Positions 7,864 to 15,465 are shown, counted from the stretch's first letter. The stretch: 64,000 nucleotides of DNA from Halalkalibacter krulwichiae (GCF_002109385.1 NZ_CP020814.1:3557501-3621500); one strand, 5' to 3'. Numbers and translations: made by a program. The notes: generated by a model from the sequence alone, not told the origin.

Positions 7864-8405
7864 TGTATAGCGTCCTCCGATTCGTTAAAAGCAGATCGCC
7901 ACCTTTCGACTTCATCACCTTTCAAATAATGCTTAATGTGAGGAAATGGATTAATCGTAACGTCATAGTAATCGGTTCCTTCTTTCTTAAATCGTTGAAT
8001 CATACCTAACTTCTCACCAAGTTCAATACATTCGCGAATTGTTTGCGGATAATAGTAACCAGATTGTTCTAAAACCTTTTTGCGTTCAGTCTCAGATTCT
8101 AACTCTTCAAGAAATAATTCTCGTTTTTTCTTACCGCGAATATCATCGACACCCTGACTAAAATTAAAGAATAATTGATCGTTCTTTTTCTTTGCTAATG
8201 GATAATGATAATCTTCAATTGCTTTAATTGTTCCTTCTGCGTCCAACCCTTCGTATGCATAATTCATAACTTCCACTAAAAATACGATAGCTGTAGGAGG
8301 TAAGAATGCGCCCCAGCCGTTATGCATAAATCCGTTTGGTATTGGAACAGTCCCTTTCGGTAGGTGGCCACTTGCTTTTAGTGTTCTAGCGGTTTGAACT
8401 AACAT
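7860..8405 (-). CDS. DUF6042-like protein, 181 aa
   Basis: The start is set at the internal ATG 8405 because AAGGGGGAG sits just upstream, whereas the first in-frame ATG (8462) has no such signal. That makes a 20-nt overlap with the HTH gene. The segment NGWGAFLPPTAIVFLVEVMN and the following YEGLDAEGTIKAIEDYHYP resemble the DUF6042 family as I remember it. A C-terminal winged-helix-like part ends at NPFPHIKHYL. Function unknown. Confidence 0.55.
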   Translation of the reverse strand: MLVQTARTLKASGHLPKGTVPIPNGFMHNGWGAFLPPTAIVFLVEVMNYAYEGLDAEGTIKAIEDYHYPLAKKKNDQLFFNFSQGVDDIRGKKKRELFLEELESETERKKVLEQSGYYYPQTIRECIELGEKLGMIQRFKKEGTDYYDVTINPFPHIKHYLKGDEVERWRSAFNESEDAIH

Positions 8406-8637
8406 CAAACTCCCCCTTTTTAAATTCGTCGTAAATACTGTTGATACGCTCGAGTTTTTCATCTGTTAACTCTAATTCATGCGAAAGTCGAAGCATTAGA
8501 CGATCTGTCAAACGCCTTTTACCTTTTTCGATGTTACATAGGTGAGCGTCAGTTACGTTTAGCAAAGCTCCCAATTCTCCAAACGTCAGGCCGTAAACTT
8601 TTCTGACTTTCTTTAGTTGTAATGGCGTCAATTTCAT
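8386..8637 (-). CDS. XRE-family HTH regulator, 83 aa
   Basis: Start taken at the ATG at 8637 after SD AAAGGAGGG; the longer frame lacks an SD. The Cro/C1 helix-turn-helix occupies residues 2-60: LKKVRKVYGLTFGELGALLN, then the recognition helix (VTDAHLCNIEKGKRRLTDRL). A helical tail follows. Followed by overlapping DUF6042 and Cys-rich genes, so likely an operon regulator. Its target is not visible. Confidence 0.85.
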   Translation of the reverse strand: MKLTPLQLKKVRKVYGLTFGELGALLNVTDAHLCNIEKGKRRLTDRLMLRLSHELELTDEKLERINSIYDEFKKGEFDVSSNR

Positions 8638-8733
8638 TTGACTCCCTCCTTTGTTAGTTTTTATTAGCAAAATGGGCATAAGAAAAGGCGGATATCCCGA
8701 AGGACTCCGCCACAAAAATAAAGACGCTTGTCA

Positions 8734-9564
8734 TTAGACAACCGTCGGTAATTGAATATTCTCTTCTACACTATATACGTGATTGAGTTCCATAAGCATA
8801 TCCTCAACCGACTCTACTTCTTCCCTTGTACCATAAACCATCGCGAGGTACCACTTAAGCATTGGTCCCGAAATTCTGAATCTCTCTACATGCCCGCTTA
8901 ATTCTTTCGCTTCAGCATTTGTGTAATTACTGCCTCGTACTTTTATTCGATGTCCGTCTGGATTATCGCCAGTTGGTGCTTTCGGCTCAACCTTTATATC
9001 GTTCGCTTGTTTATTGAGAATGTGTTCATATTGACGCATGGTTAGCGTGTTTCTTTTCTCGCGCTTCTCTTTATTTTCTTCGCGGATTTCCTGGAATGCT
9101 TCGGTCGGTAAGTATGTACCGTACTTTTTAAACTGGCGCGTGGCTCGCTTCTGCTCTTTTCTGCAACCCTCACCGCAATATTTACTATTTTTACCTGCTG
9201 CTTCAGAGCACTTCCAACAGGCGCAAACTATTTCACCGTATATTGTAGTCTCTGGAATATAGCCGGTATACTCGAGTTCTAACGCTTCCCACTCTTCGCG
9301 CGTCTTATGAATCGCTTCTGCTCGTTTCTTATTCTCATCTGCTTTCAATATCGCGTTAGTGAAGCCCTCTATCTCCTTACGCGACCCTTCGTAGACCACG
9401 CCTTTTTTCGCTTTCGGCTGGCGCTGCTTTGCTGTTACAGCGTCCATCTCCTGAAGTTCTAACGCGATGATTTGACTACTTACTCTAACAACCGCTTCGG
9501 GCGCAGCGTACTTACTACCGACCATTTTAAAGATCTCCTTCGCTTTCTTTTCGAGTTTTGACAC
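8734..9564 (-). CDS. Hypothetical protein with zinc-ribbon motif, 276 aa
   Basis: GTG start at 9564 after SD GGAGGGG. Lys/Glu-rich helices cover residues 1-100, then CACWKC and YCGEGC (about 115-140) form a four-cysteine zinc ribbon, followed by a basic stretch (RKEQKRATRQFKKYG). Helical C-terminus. Looks nucleic-acid-binding. Not recognised as a named family. Confidence 0.6.
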   Translation of the reverse strand: MSKLEKKAKEIFKMVGSKYAAPEAVVRVSSQIIALELQEMDAVTAKQRQPKAKKGVVYEGSRKEIEGFTNAILKADENKKRAEAIHKTREEWEALELEYTGYIPETTIYGEIVCACWKCSEAAGKNSKYCGEGCRKEQKRATRQFKKYGTYLPTEAFQEIREENKEKREKRNTLTMRQYEHILNKQANDIKVEPKAPTGDNPDGHRIKVRGSNYTNAEAKELSGHVERFRISGPMLKWYLAMVYGTREEVESVEDMLMELNHVYSVEENIQLPTVV

Positions 9565-9704
9565 GTAATCCCCTCCGATTCAAGTTAGCGGAGTGCACAA
9601 AATCAACAGTCCGCTTCTTCTCTTACTTTTATCATTTCATTCTTTTCGCAATAATGTATTAGATAGTAATTGTCTGCGTGTCCTTTAGGGCGCGCAATGT
9701 TTTA

Positions 9705-9743
9705 TTGCTTACTTAATAGTTGCTTACTTAATAGTTGCTTACT
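9705..9743. repeat. 15-bp tandem repeat, 2.6 copies
   Basis: TTGCTTACTTAATAG at 9705-9719 and 9720-9734, then a 9-bp partial copy. It lies in a 250-bp gene-free stretch between the 276-aa gene and the replisome-organiser-like gene, so iterons or operator copies are conceivable. Confidence 0.75.
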
Positions 9744-9813
9744 CTACGTTGGTTTTGTACGTGTTAGGAGTGTTGATTTCATACATTCCGTTATGTACGT
9801 TTTCAACAGTCCA

Positions 9814-10221
9814 TTAAATTCCAGCATTTCTAAGCGTTATTTCTTCCTGAATTTTCTGCAATTCTGCTCGCTGTCTACGCTCCCGATCTTCTAACGTTCT
9901 CTTTTCAAGCTCCGCTAACTTTGCGAAGAACTCCGAAACTTCTGCTCCATACTTCTGAATGAATGCGTCACGGTCTAATGGATCGTATACAATAAAATAG
10001 TCCTTATTCGGCACAGTGGGCGACTTTTTCACGTCTACAAGTCCAACTTCGCGCAACTTTTCTAATCGTGAATTGAATGCCGACCGGCCGAGCCCCGACT
10101 GTAGCTGCATAAATTCCCGAGAATGCCAAACGATCCAACGCATATCGGAGTCGCCTGAGTTACGCCATGACCGCATATATGCATAGAGCCCGACTGTTGT
10201 TGCGTCAAAACCGTCCAGCAA
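9814..10221 (-). CDS. HTH/replisome-organiser-like protein, 5'-disrupted
   Basis: The open frame starts at TTG 10221 with no SD. In the same frame, coding-like residues ISNTLVRLYT continue upstream of that TTG, and a good SD plus ATG at 10315 opens another frame that stops at 10244. Residues 1-75 look like the winged helix of phage replication organisers (VGLYAYMRSW, SREFMQLQSGLGRSAFNSRL, EVGLVDV); the rest is a charged helix. Either a frameshifted gene or a downstream TTG start. Winged-helix identity is moderate. Confidence 0.5.
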   Translation of the reverse strand: MLDGFDATTVGLYAYMRSWRNSGDSDMRWIVWHSREFMQLQSGLGRSAFNSRLEKLREVGLVDVKKSPTVPNKDYFIVYDPLDRDAFIQKYGAEVSEFFAKLAELEKRTLEDRERRQRAELQKIQEEITLRNAGI

Positions 10222-10243
10222 CGTATATAACCTTACTAATGTA

Positions 10244-10315
10244 TTAGAAATGCGGGAAAATCCGGTCGGATCGCCAAAATGCTTCGTTAATTTGCTCCGG
10301 TGTAAATTTGTTCAT
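10244..10315 (-). pseudogene. Probable detached N-terminus of the HTH gene
   Basis: SD AGGAGATAACA then ATG encodes MNKFTPEQINEAFWRSDRIF plus three residues and TAA. Skipping one T before the stop joins it to the downstream winged-helix frame, so a +1 shift near 10245 would restore one product of about 165 aa. Confidence 0.5.
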
Positions 10316-10383
10316 TGTTATCTCCTCCGTTTTATTAGATTAATAGCCGACACACCGCGCGAGTCTGCCGGCAAACTCTTGGT

Positions 10384-10680
10384 TTACTCACTTTCTGTTT
10401 CTGTATCAATAACAACCTCGGGTAGCACGAACTGAAAGCAACTACACATACCCGAGTATATCTTCCCTTTGTTTTTTTCTAGCTCGTAAAAATCTACCGA
10501 GTTTTCGATGAAAAGCTTTAATATTTCATCTTCACTTAAATCTTTTGCCACTGGGGGACACTCGGGATTCTCATAGATTAACTTTGTGAATTCGCCATTC
10601 TCAACAACTAAAAATGCGTAGCCAGCACCCTTATATTGATCTTCAACCGCTGTTCCTGCTAAATTGTAATGTTCTAACAT
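10384..10680 (-). CDS. Hypothetical acidic protein, 98 aa
   Basis: ATG with SD GAGGAG at about 9 nt. An N-terminal beta-rich part (YAFLVVENGEFTKLIYENPE) is followed by a helix (LSEDEILKLFIENSVDFYEL) and a Cys pair in GMCSCF. Acidic C-terminus. Codon use is less CpG-rich than its neighbours. No family recognised. Confidence 0.55.
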   Translation of the reverse strand: MLEHYNLAGTAVEDQYKGAGYAFLVVENGEFTKLIYENPECPPVAKDLSEDEILKLFIENSVDFYELEKNKGKIYSGMCSCFQFVLPEVVIDTETESE

Positions 10681-10957
10681 TAAAATCGCTCCTCTTCGTT
10701 ATGTTTTATTTACCGCGCAACCCTCCGGCGGGTCCTTACCTTCATCGGATTGCTAAAAAACTCCTCAACAGATAATACGGCTCTCAAACCCTTGAGTGGG
10801 AATTTAATTTTTCACCCTATACTATAAAAGACAATTCAAACCTTGAAATTAAACACTTTTTCAGCAAAAAATTTTTTTACCTCTACACTACCTAACGGTT
10901 GCCGAAGTCGGTCTCACACATTTTTCGCAGAAATAAGTAAAAAAGTTTTAAATTTTC

Positions 10958-10986
10958 TTGACAAATAAGAACATACGTTCTATTAT
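10958..10986 (+). promoter_or_regulatory. LexA-controlled promoter (SOS box)
   Basis: TTGACA (10958-10963), 17-bp spacer, TATTAT (10981-10986): near-consensus. AGAACATACGTTCT at 10968-10981 contains the exact Bacillus LexA/DinR core GAAC-N4-GTTC and fills the spacer, so LexA would block RNA polymerase. No plus-strand gene follows within about 950 nt. Confidence 0.75.
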
Positions 10987-10992
10987 TAGATA

Positions 10993-11184
10993 TAGAAAGA
11001 CACACCGAATAAGACCTACTGCTTTAGGTTTGAAATTTCGGTGCTATGTAGCGGACGGCCCCGCCTAATGGTCATCCGCGTTTTATGAGACGCGATAGAT
11101 TGCCGTCTACCGCGACCGATATCGTCCACGTTGCCGCGCAGACTTTTCCTCCTACGGTGCCATGAGAGCTGCCACTCTCCCGTA
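10993..11184 (+). ncRNA. Candidate structured SOS-induced RNA
   Basis: Downstream of the LexA promoter no convincing ORF is present, but stems follow one another: 11004-11042 (ACCGAA/TTCGGT enclosing ACCTA/TAGGT), 11051-11079 (GCGGA/TCCGC with inner GGCC/GGTC), an alternative 5-bp stem around 11076-11095, and 11153-11184 (TACGG/CCGTA enclosing GAGAG/CTCTC). No T-run closes it, so the 3' end is unknown; read-through would be antisense to the genes at 11199-11791. Inferred from structure only. Confidence 0.4.
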
Positions 11185-11198
11185 ATCATCGGAATTGT

Positions 11199-11561
11199 TT
11201 AACGTTGTAACAAGCGATCTAAGCCGAGATTTACGTCTTCAGTTCTATCGAAGAAATAAAGCAAGTATTCGTACAAACTAACCGCGCTCAGACGGTCCAT
11301 AAAAGTCTTGAGCGTGTCCAGGTCAAGCGGGTCCCGATAGCCTAATTCCGCTAAGTGAATCCGCGAGTATTCGGTAACATTGTAAATGTTTGATTTCCAA
11401 TCGTATTCCGCCTGAGACATCGTTAGTTCTCCGTTATTGTTATAAAAGACTTGTCCGGTTTCAGACTGAAAAAAGCCGGGATATTCGTGAATATTGACAG
11501 CATTATCGAGATCAGGCACTTCAAGTCGAACAGTCACCGGTTTAAATTTTAAGACGCACAT
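11199..11561 (-). CDS. Hypothetical protein, 120 aa
   Basis: ATG with SD GAGGGGG at 10 nt; overlaps the upstream 80-aa gene by 13 nt. Beta-rich N-terminus (FKPVTVRLEVPDLDNAVNIH) and a helical end (LDTLKTFMDRLSAVSLYEYL). The C-terminal helix pattern loosely resembles the tandem proteins at 14332-15128 but I cannot prove homology. CpG-rich backbone gene. Confidence 0.55.
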   Translation of the reverse strand: MCVLKFKPVTVRLEVPDLDNAVNIHEYPGFFQSETGQVFYNNNGELTMSQAEYDWKSNIYNVTEYSRIHLAELGYRDPLDLDTLKTFMDRLSAVSLYEYLLYFFDRTEDVNLGLDRLLQR

Positions 11562-11791
11562 ACAAGCTCAACCCCCTCTACACCATTAATATCGAAATCA
11601 AACTCTTCTAGAATTTCCGTTTCTACGTATGCTCCGCCAAGCATCGCGTTAGAACTAACAAATCCAGTTTCGACAAAGAAACAACGAAAGTCTTCATAAG
11701 AGATTACTTTACTCTCACCTTTTTGCGGTAAAGTAACAACAAAGCTAGTAATAGCAGATACATAATGAAAACCGACAAATAATTTTTCCAT
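11549..11791 (-). CDS. Hypothetical protein, 80 aa, under the divergent switch
   Basis: ATG with SD GGAGGTC at 7 nt. First gene leftward from the operator region shared with the XRE gene at 11940. Mostly beta (KLFVGFHYVSAITSFVVTLP), with an acidic end. No family recognised. Likely repressed by the XRE protein, because TTGACA hexamers of the leftward promoter lie in the operators. Confidence 0.55.
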   Translation of the reverse strand: MEKLFVGFHYVSAITSFVVTLPQKGESKVISYEDFRCFFVETGFVSSNAMLGGAYVETEILEEFDFDINGVEGVELVCAS

Positions 11792-11851
11792 AGTTAAAGA
11801 CCTCCAATAAGTGGTAGAATAATAGTAATGTTAGATAGTTGACTTGTCTAA

Positions 11852-11916
11852 ATGTCAACATCCTGACCTGTTAATTACATATTATACCTGCTCGGACAGG
11901 ATGTCAACATCCTGAC
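11852..11916. promoter_or_regulatory. Divergent operators of the XRE switch
   Basis: Sixteen bases, ATGTCAACATCCTGAC, occur twice exactly (11852-11867 and 11901-11916). The second is part of an 18-bp palindrome, CAGGATG-TCAA-CATCCTG (11897-11914). On the minus strand each copy supplies a TTGACA, and TATAAT lies between them (spacing 15 bp from the distal one). The pair sits between the XRE gene and the leftward operon. Confidence 0.75.
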
Positions 11917-11939
11917 GAAAAATAATTGGGGGAATTTTT

Positions 11940-12155
11940 ATGATTAAATGCAGATTAGGGGAAATCATGGATCAAAAGGGTTTTTCGAATAAGGATGTCG
12001 TTGAATTAACCGGAGTTAGCCGAAACACGGTCAAAGGATTCCAATCAGACGCATCTAAGCGTATTGATTACGATACATTAGATAAGCTTTGTAAAGGCCT
12101 AAACTTAAACCCAGGCGATTTATTAGTGCATATACCTGACGAGGACGCTGAGTAA
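11940..12155 (+). CDS. XRE-family repressor, 71 aa
   Basis: ATG with SD GGGGG at 7 nt. Nearly the whole protein is a Cro/C1-type HTH: LGEIMDQKGFSNKDVVELTG, recognition helix after VSRNTVKGF, then the LNLNPGDLLVHIPD tail. Such short XRE repressors control phage and plasmid switches. It is divergent from the leftward operon across two palindromic operators. Ends convergently with the second recombinase. Confidence 0.88.
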   Translation: MIKCRLGEIMDQKGFSNKDVVELTGVSRNTVKGFQSDASKRIDYDTLDKLCKGLNLNPGDLLVHIPDEDAE

Positions 12156-12176
12156 TGGCGTTCTTTTTATTTGCAC

Positions 12177-12202
12177 AAAAAACCACCCTTAAAAGAGTGG
12201 TT
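12177..12202 (-). terminator. Terminator of the second recombinase
   Basis: Stem AACCAC/GTGGTT with a 10-nt loop and a T-run on the minus strand. It may also stop the XRE transcript coming from the left. Confidence 0.75.
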
Positions 12203-13160
12203 AGCTCAGCAATTTATCAGCTATTGAGAATTTCTTATGTTCAGTTGTTATATCGTTACCATACACACTGTAATAATAACGAAGTTGATTTAATGTACTA
12301 TGACCAACTATTTCCTGCAATACAAATAAATTCGCTTCAGCTTTGATAGCAAATTTAACGAAAGTGTACCTCAAAACGTGGGCAGAGCATGGCCCCTCAA
12401 TATTGGCATCTTTTGCATAAGTTGTTATCCATTCTGTAATTTTCCTCTTCGAAAGAGCTGTGTTGTCTACAGTTACAAATAGGGCTTCCTCATCAATATC
12501 ACCGCGTAACTTAATATAATCTTGTAGCTTTCTTTTCATTTTCTCTTGAAATGGTACAAAACGTTGTTTTCGGTTCTTAGTATGAGAGACTAAAATTAAA
12601 TTCTCTTCAAAAATTACATCCTTCACCTTTAAATTTGCCAATTCAAAACACCTAATGCCTGTCTCTAAAAATAATAACAGTATGCAAAAATTTCTAATGC
12701 CAACAAAGCTAGACTGGTCAGGCTGCTCCAACAGATTCTTTATTTCACTCATAGTAAGAGTAGGTTGTATTCTTTTCTCAGTTTTAAGTAAAACAATTGA
12801 ACTCATCGGGTTAGAAAATAAGTAATCCTCACTGTAAAGAAAATTAAATAACCTTTTCAATGCCCTTAATCTAGAATTAATTGCTGTTATAGTTTTTCCC
12901 TCTCCACTCATATAATCTATAATATTTCTTCTTATAATTTTATCAGTGATTTTATTAATGGAGGTATCAACCTTCTGTTTCTCAAGTATCTTTTTCGCTG
13001 CATTTAGTTCATTACGGTAGAATTTTACCGTGTGGCTTCTTAAATTCTTAATTTTGCAATGCTTTAACAAAATTTCAATAGCACCATCAAAGGTGTTAAC
13101 TGTTTCTATTCCCATTGACTTTAATTGTTCCTCAGTCAGTTTATTCTTTCTTCGTACCAT
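12201..13160 (-). CDS. Tyrosine recombinase/integrase, 319 aa (internal)
   Basis: SD AAGGGG and ATG. SAM-like N-terminal core-binding domain about 25-115, catalytic domain about 135-305. All catalytic residues are visible: Arg in ETGIRCFEL, Lys in HTKNRKQRF, HxxR in HVLRYTF, His in IVGHSTL, Tyr in RYYYSVYG. AT-rich and CpG-poor against its neighbours, so probably acquired separately. It lies beside the XRE switch rather than at an element end, so it may resolve multimers, mobilise a nested element, or act in regulation as the recombinase-fold repressor of SPbeta does. Confidence 0.9.
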   Translation of the reverse strand: MVRRKNKLTEEQLKSMGIETVNTFDGAIEILLKHCKIKNLRSHTVKFYRNELNAAKKILEKQKVDTSINKITDKIIRRNIIDYMSGEGKTITAINSRLRALKRLFNFLYSEDYLFSNPMSSIVLLKTEKRIQPTLTMSEIKNLLEQPDQSSFVGIRNFCILLLFLETGIRCFELANLKVKDVIFEENLILVSHTKNRKQRFVPFQEKMKRKLQDYIKLRGDIDEEALFVTVDNTALSKRKITEWITTYAKDANIEGPCSAHVLRYTFVKFAIKAEANLFVLQEIVGHSTLNQLRYYYSVYGNDITTEHKKFSIADKLLS

Positions 13161-13249
13161 TTTAACAACCCCTTTCCTTTTTTCTTTATTTACAATAATT
13201 CTGCGTAATAAACTCGTTAGATCACCGTATTTTTTTCGTTAATTATCGC

Positions 13250-13278
13250 AAAAATAGAAAACCCCGCTTTGGCGGGGT
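13250..13278 (-). terminator. Terminator of the 62-aa gene
   Basis: Seven-bp GC stem ACCCCGC/GCGGGGT, 4-nt loop and a T-rich minus-strand tail. Confidence 0.85.
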
Positions 13279-13284
13279 AATTCT

Positions 13285-13473
13285 TTAATCCGTAGTGATC
13301 CGATTGTGCACTCTATTTAATTTCTCGACACCGCGCTCCATCATTTTATTAGCGTAATCAAGCTCGCTGTCATCGCCAGTTTCAATAGCGTTCGATAACA
13401 TATCAAGCGAAGCCTCAATGTCTTCTAGAGCGTCTAAATAGTCGACATTAAACGATTCATACTTAGGCGGCAC
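13285..13473 (-). CDS. Hypothetical helical protein, 62 aa
   Basis: GTG start at 13473 with a weak SD (AAAGAAG). Acidic and helical throughout (VDYLDALEDIEASLDMLSNA and following). Followed by a strong terminator. Upstream is a start-less fragment, so this gene may be the last survivor of a decaying operon. Function unknown. Confidence 0.45.
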   Translation of the reverse strand: MPPKYESFNVDYLDALEDIEASLDMLSNAIETGDDSELDYANKMMERGVEKLNRVHNRITTD

Positions 13474-13496
13474 TTCTTTATTACGAGCCTCGACAA

Positions 13497-13697
13497 TTAA
13501 TCCGTTAGTTCCTCGCGATAAAATTCAGATTTCCACATATCATTATCCGCGTAAACTTCTATGTGTTCGCCGATTTTCACAATAGTATTTCGAATAAATG
13601 GATTGTTTATGTCGTATAAAGTGCTATAAATATCGTCCTCGCTAGGTTCCTGCGCTTCCTCAACTTCCTCGACCGCTTCATCTGGGCGATAGTTTCC
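13497..13697 (-). pseudogene. Start-less coding fragment, 66 codons
   Basis: An open minus-strand frame reading RPDEAVEEVEEAQEPSEDDI, then NNPFIRNTIVKIGEHIEVYA, to a stop at 13497. An upstream TGA leaves it with no ATG and no SD, yet its codons look real. Best read as a truncated backbone gene. Confidence 0.45.
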
Positions 13698-13762
13698 TCA
13701 GTTATAATCCTGCTAAATGACGGTGATAGTATCGCGCGCTAGTATACAACACGCAGCTTTAA

Positions 13763-13855
13763 GCGAGATGGCGAAAACGTATCGAATTAGATCATATTTT
13801 GCTTATAGCTGACGCATTAGATATCACAGAACATTCGAGAAATTATCGACTTTAA
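13763..13855 (+). pseudogene. XRE-like C-terminal fragment
   Basis: Plus-strand frame RWRKRIELDHILLIADALDI followed by TEHS. The LLIADALDIT pattern is typical of the end of XRE HTH domains, but there is no start and the rest of the domain is missing. The remaining 13474-13976 holds no gene I can support. Confidence 0.35.
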
Positions 13856-13976
13856 GTGAAGTAATACCACAGTAGTACATAGAAACTTCGAGTAGTACCG
13901 GTGTAGTACAAAATTTCGCGTAATTAGACAAGACGTCCTCGAATAAACTAAGTAAAACGTTACGGAGGGGATAGGT

Positions 13977-14306
13977 ATGAGCGTGGAAAGAGTATTATTA
14001 CCTAAGAAAGTTGCACTAGCTCTAGAGGCCGTAATTCACGATAGAGGAAAAGCATGGAGTCGTAATATCCCAGGCATGTCAAATGCTTCGAAATCAAATC
14101 GCGACTTTAAAATCCTAATTGATTATATAAAAAATAACGAAACCGGCCTAGAGAGACTACAAGAGGCGACATACGTCGGATATAGAATCGATGCATCTCC
14201 GGAAGAAAAGCTCGTTTTTTATTATAATGAGGCGGATTTCTTTGAAAGAAAAGGCATCGAGAAAACATTAGAAATTCTCGAAATTAAAATCGACGGTATT
14301 AAGTAA
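13977..14306 (+). CDS. Hypothetical protein, 109 aa
   Basis: Strong SD GGAGGGG and ATG. Helical and charged, ending with TLEILEIKIDGIK. The middle (SNASKSNRDFKILIDYIKNN, then YVGYRIDASPEEKLVFYYNE) matches no known family. It has its own terminator, is transcribed opposite to the neighbours and is CpG-rich backbone. Confidence 0.6.
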   Translation: MSVERVLLPKKVALALEAVIHDRGKAWSRNIPGMSNASKSNRDFKILIDYIKNNETGLERLQEATYVGYRIDASPEEKLVFYYNEADFFERKGIEKTLEILEIKIDGIK

Positions 14307-14333
14307 GGCGCCCATAGTGAGCGCCCTTTTTTT
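14307..14333 (+). terminator. Terminator of the 109-aa gene
   Basis: Five-bp GC stem GGCGC/GCGCC, 9-nt loop, then seven T residues. Confidence 0.8.
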
Positions 14334-14724
14334 ATTCGACCAGCAAGTCGATAATATCGTACTCAATAAACGCATCAGAGCGGCTCTCATCGGTCAGAAA
14401 GTCGAATAGAGAAATATCACGCAGTTTATTCATAACGTTCCATACTCCTACGTCATTTGGCTCTAAGTGCGTGCTACCTAAATCGACCATACAATGCGAG
14501 CAGTAGTAATGATCGGCCTTTTCCGCGGGTGATACTTTCGCGAAGAACAACGTACGAGTCCCGGTTTGGTTCGGTACAAAGAATACAGCGTGTCGTTTGT
14601 CGCGAAGGATAATGCCAGTGTACTTCTCGTATTCTCCTAATGTACCGCCCTCAACTAGTACGTAGGCGCGGTCGATTCCCTCAATAAATTCTCTATTCTT
14701 AAAGTCTATCGGTAAGAAGTTCAT
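14332..14724 (-). CDS. Hypothetical protein, tandem paralogue B, 130 aa
   Basis: Start placed at ATG 14724, 7 nt after GGAGG and overlapping the upstream TGA; the longer frame starts inside the previous gene. Homologous by eye to the gene just upstream: EYEKYTGIILRDKRHAVFF here against NYKGYTGVLLEDGKNAIYI there, then AKVSPAEKADHYY against SEVSPVGFGEFYT. Possible CxxC (YYCSHC) near residue 80. Function unknown. Confidence 0.6.
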   Translation of the reverse strand: MNFLPIDFKNREFIEGIDRAYVLVEGGTLGEYEKYTGIILRDKRHAVFFVPNQTGTRTLFFAKVSPAEKADHYYCSHCMVDLGSTHLEPNDVGVWNVMNKLRDISLFDFLTDESRSDAFIEYDIIDLLVE

Positions 14725-15128
14725 AGCGCTGCCTCCGTTCCTTTCGTTAACTTTTCCGCTAAATCCAATTCGCAAGAGTAAACCGCGTATTCATTCATTA
14801 ACGCCAGTAGCTCAAGTCCGTTCATATTCTGTAAATTATTTATAAGCCGCTTAAGTGCGAAGCAGTCGAACGGCTTTATAGACCGCCCTATCTCCACATC
14901 GCCGCTTACTACCGTGTAAAATTCTCCGAAGCCTACCGGTGAAACTTCTGACATGACGATAATATTTGCGTCGGGGCGCTCCTCTATATAGATTGCGTTC
15001 TTTCCATCTTCTAAGAGAACGCCAGTATAACCTTTATAATTTTCGTCCAAATTTATATCGATAAGTACGGTAATTGTTTCAAGCCCTTCTATAACACTTC
15101 TATACTGATAATCCACGTTTAAATTCAT
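14721..15128 (-). CDS. Hypothetical protein, tandem paralogue A, 135 aa
   Basis: ATG with SD GGGAGGGG at 5 nt. Beta-rich residues 1-90 and a helical C-terminus (LKRLINNLQNMNGLELLALM). Paralogue of the following gene, with which it overlaps by 4 nt. A divergent tandem pair in one transcript suggests duplication of a small phage-type protein, perhaps forming a heteromer. No family known. Confidence 0.6.
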   Translation of the reverse strand: MNLNVDYQYRSVIEGLETITVLIDINLDENYKGYTGVLLEDGKNAIYIEERPDANIIVMSEVSPVGFGEFYTVVSGDVEIGRSIKPFDCFALKRLINNLQNMNGLELLALMNEYAVYSCELDLAEKLTKGTEAAL

Positions 15129-15129
15129 A

Positions 15130-15465
15130 TTAACCCCTCCCGCTTATTAGTAAGTTAGCGATAACCTTAACCGACTCAAACTCGCGCTTCAGGCGATAAT
15201 AGTCCGCCTTACTAGCGTCAAGTTTTATTTCTGCTAAAACTACCTCGCGATACTCTTGCTTAGTCTGCGGGTACATTTCGGATGCCCGTTCCTTTTCATT
15301 TCTACCTTTTACCTTTTTGTTAAGAACTAGCTCCGCTTCTCTTTCAAACAGGGCGCGTTTTGCCGAATCTAAACCTCTTAATGCCGCGAAGAAGGTTCGC
15401 TCTACTTCCTCAATTTGCGCGGGAAGCTCATTCAATCTATTAATGACGTCATTGATGTTTTTCAT
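15130..15465 (-). CDS. Hypothetical coiled-coil protein, 111 aa
   Basis: Start at ATG 15465 with GGAGG 8 nt upstream; an ATG five codons earlier overlaps that SD. Nearly all helix, rich in Glu, Arg, Lys and Ala (LPAQIEEVERTFFAALRGLD), with a predicted coiled coil along most of its length. It resembles the style of phage replication or recombination accessory proteins, without a real match. Stops 1 nt before the next ATG. Confidence 0.55.
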   Translation of the reverse strand: MKNINDVINRLNELPAQIEEVERTFFAALRGLDSAKRALFEREAELVLNKKVKGRNEKERASEMYPQTKQEYREVVLAEIKLDASKADYYRLKREFESVKVIANLLISGRG

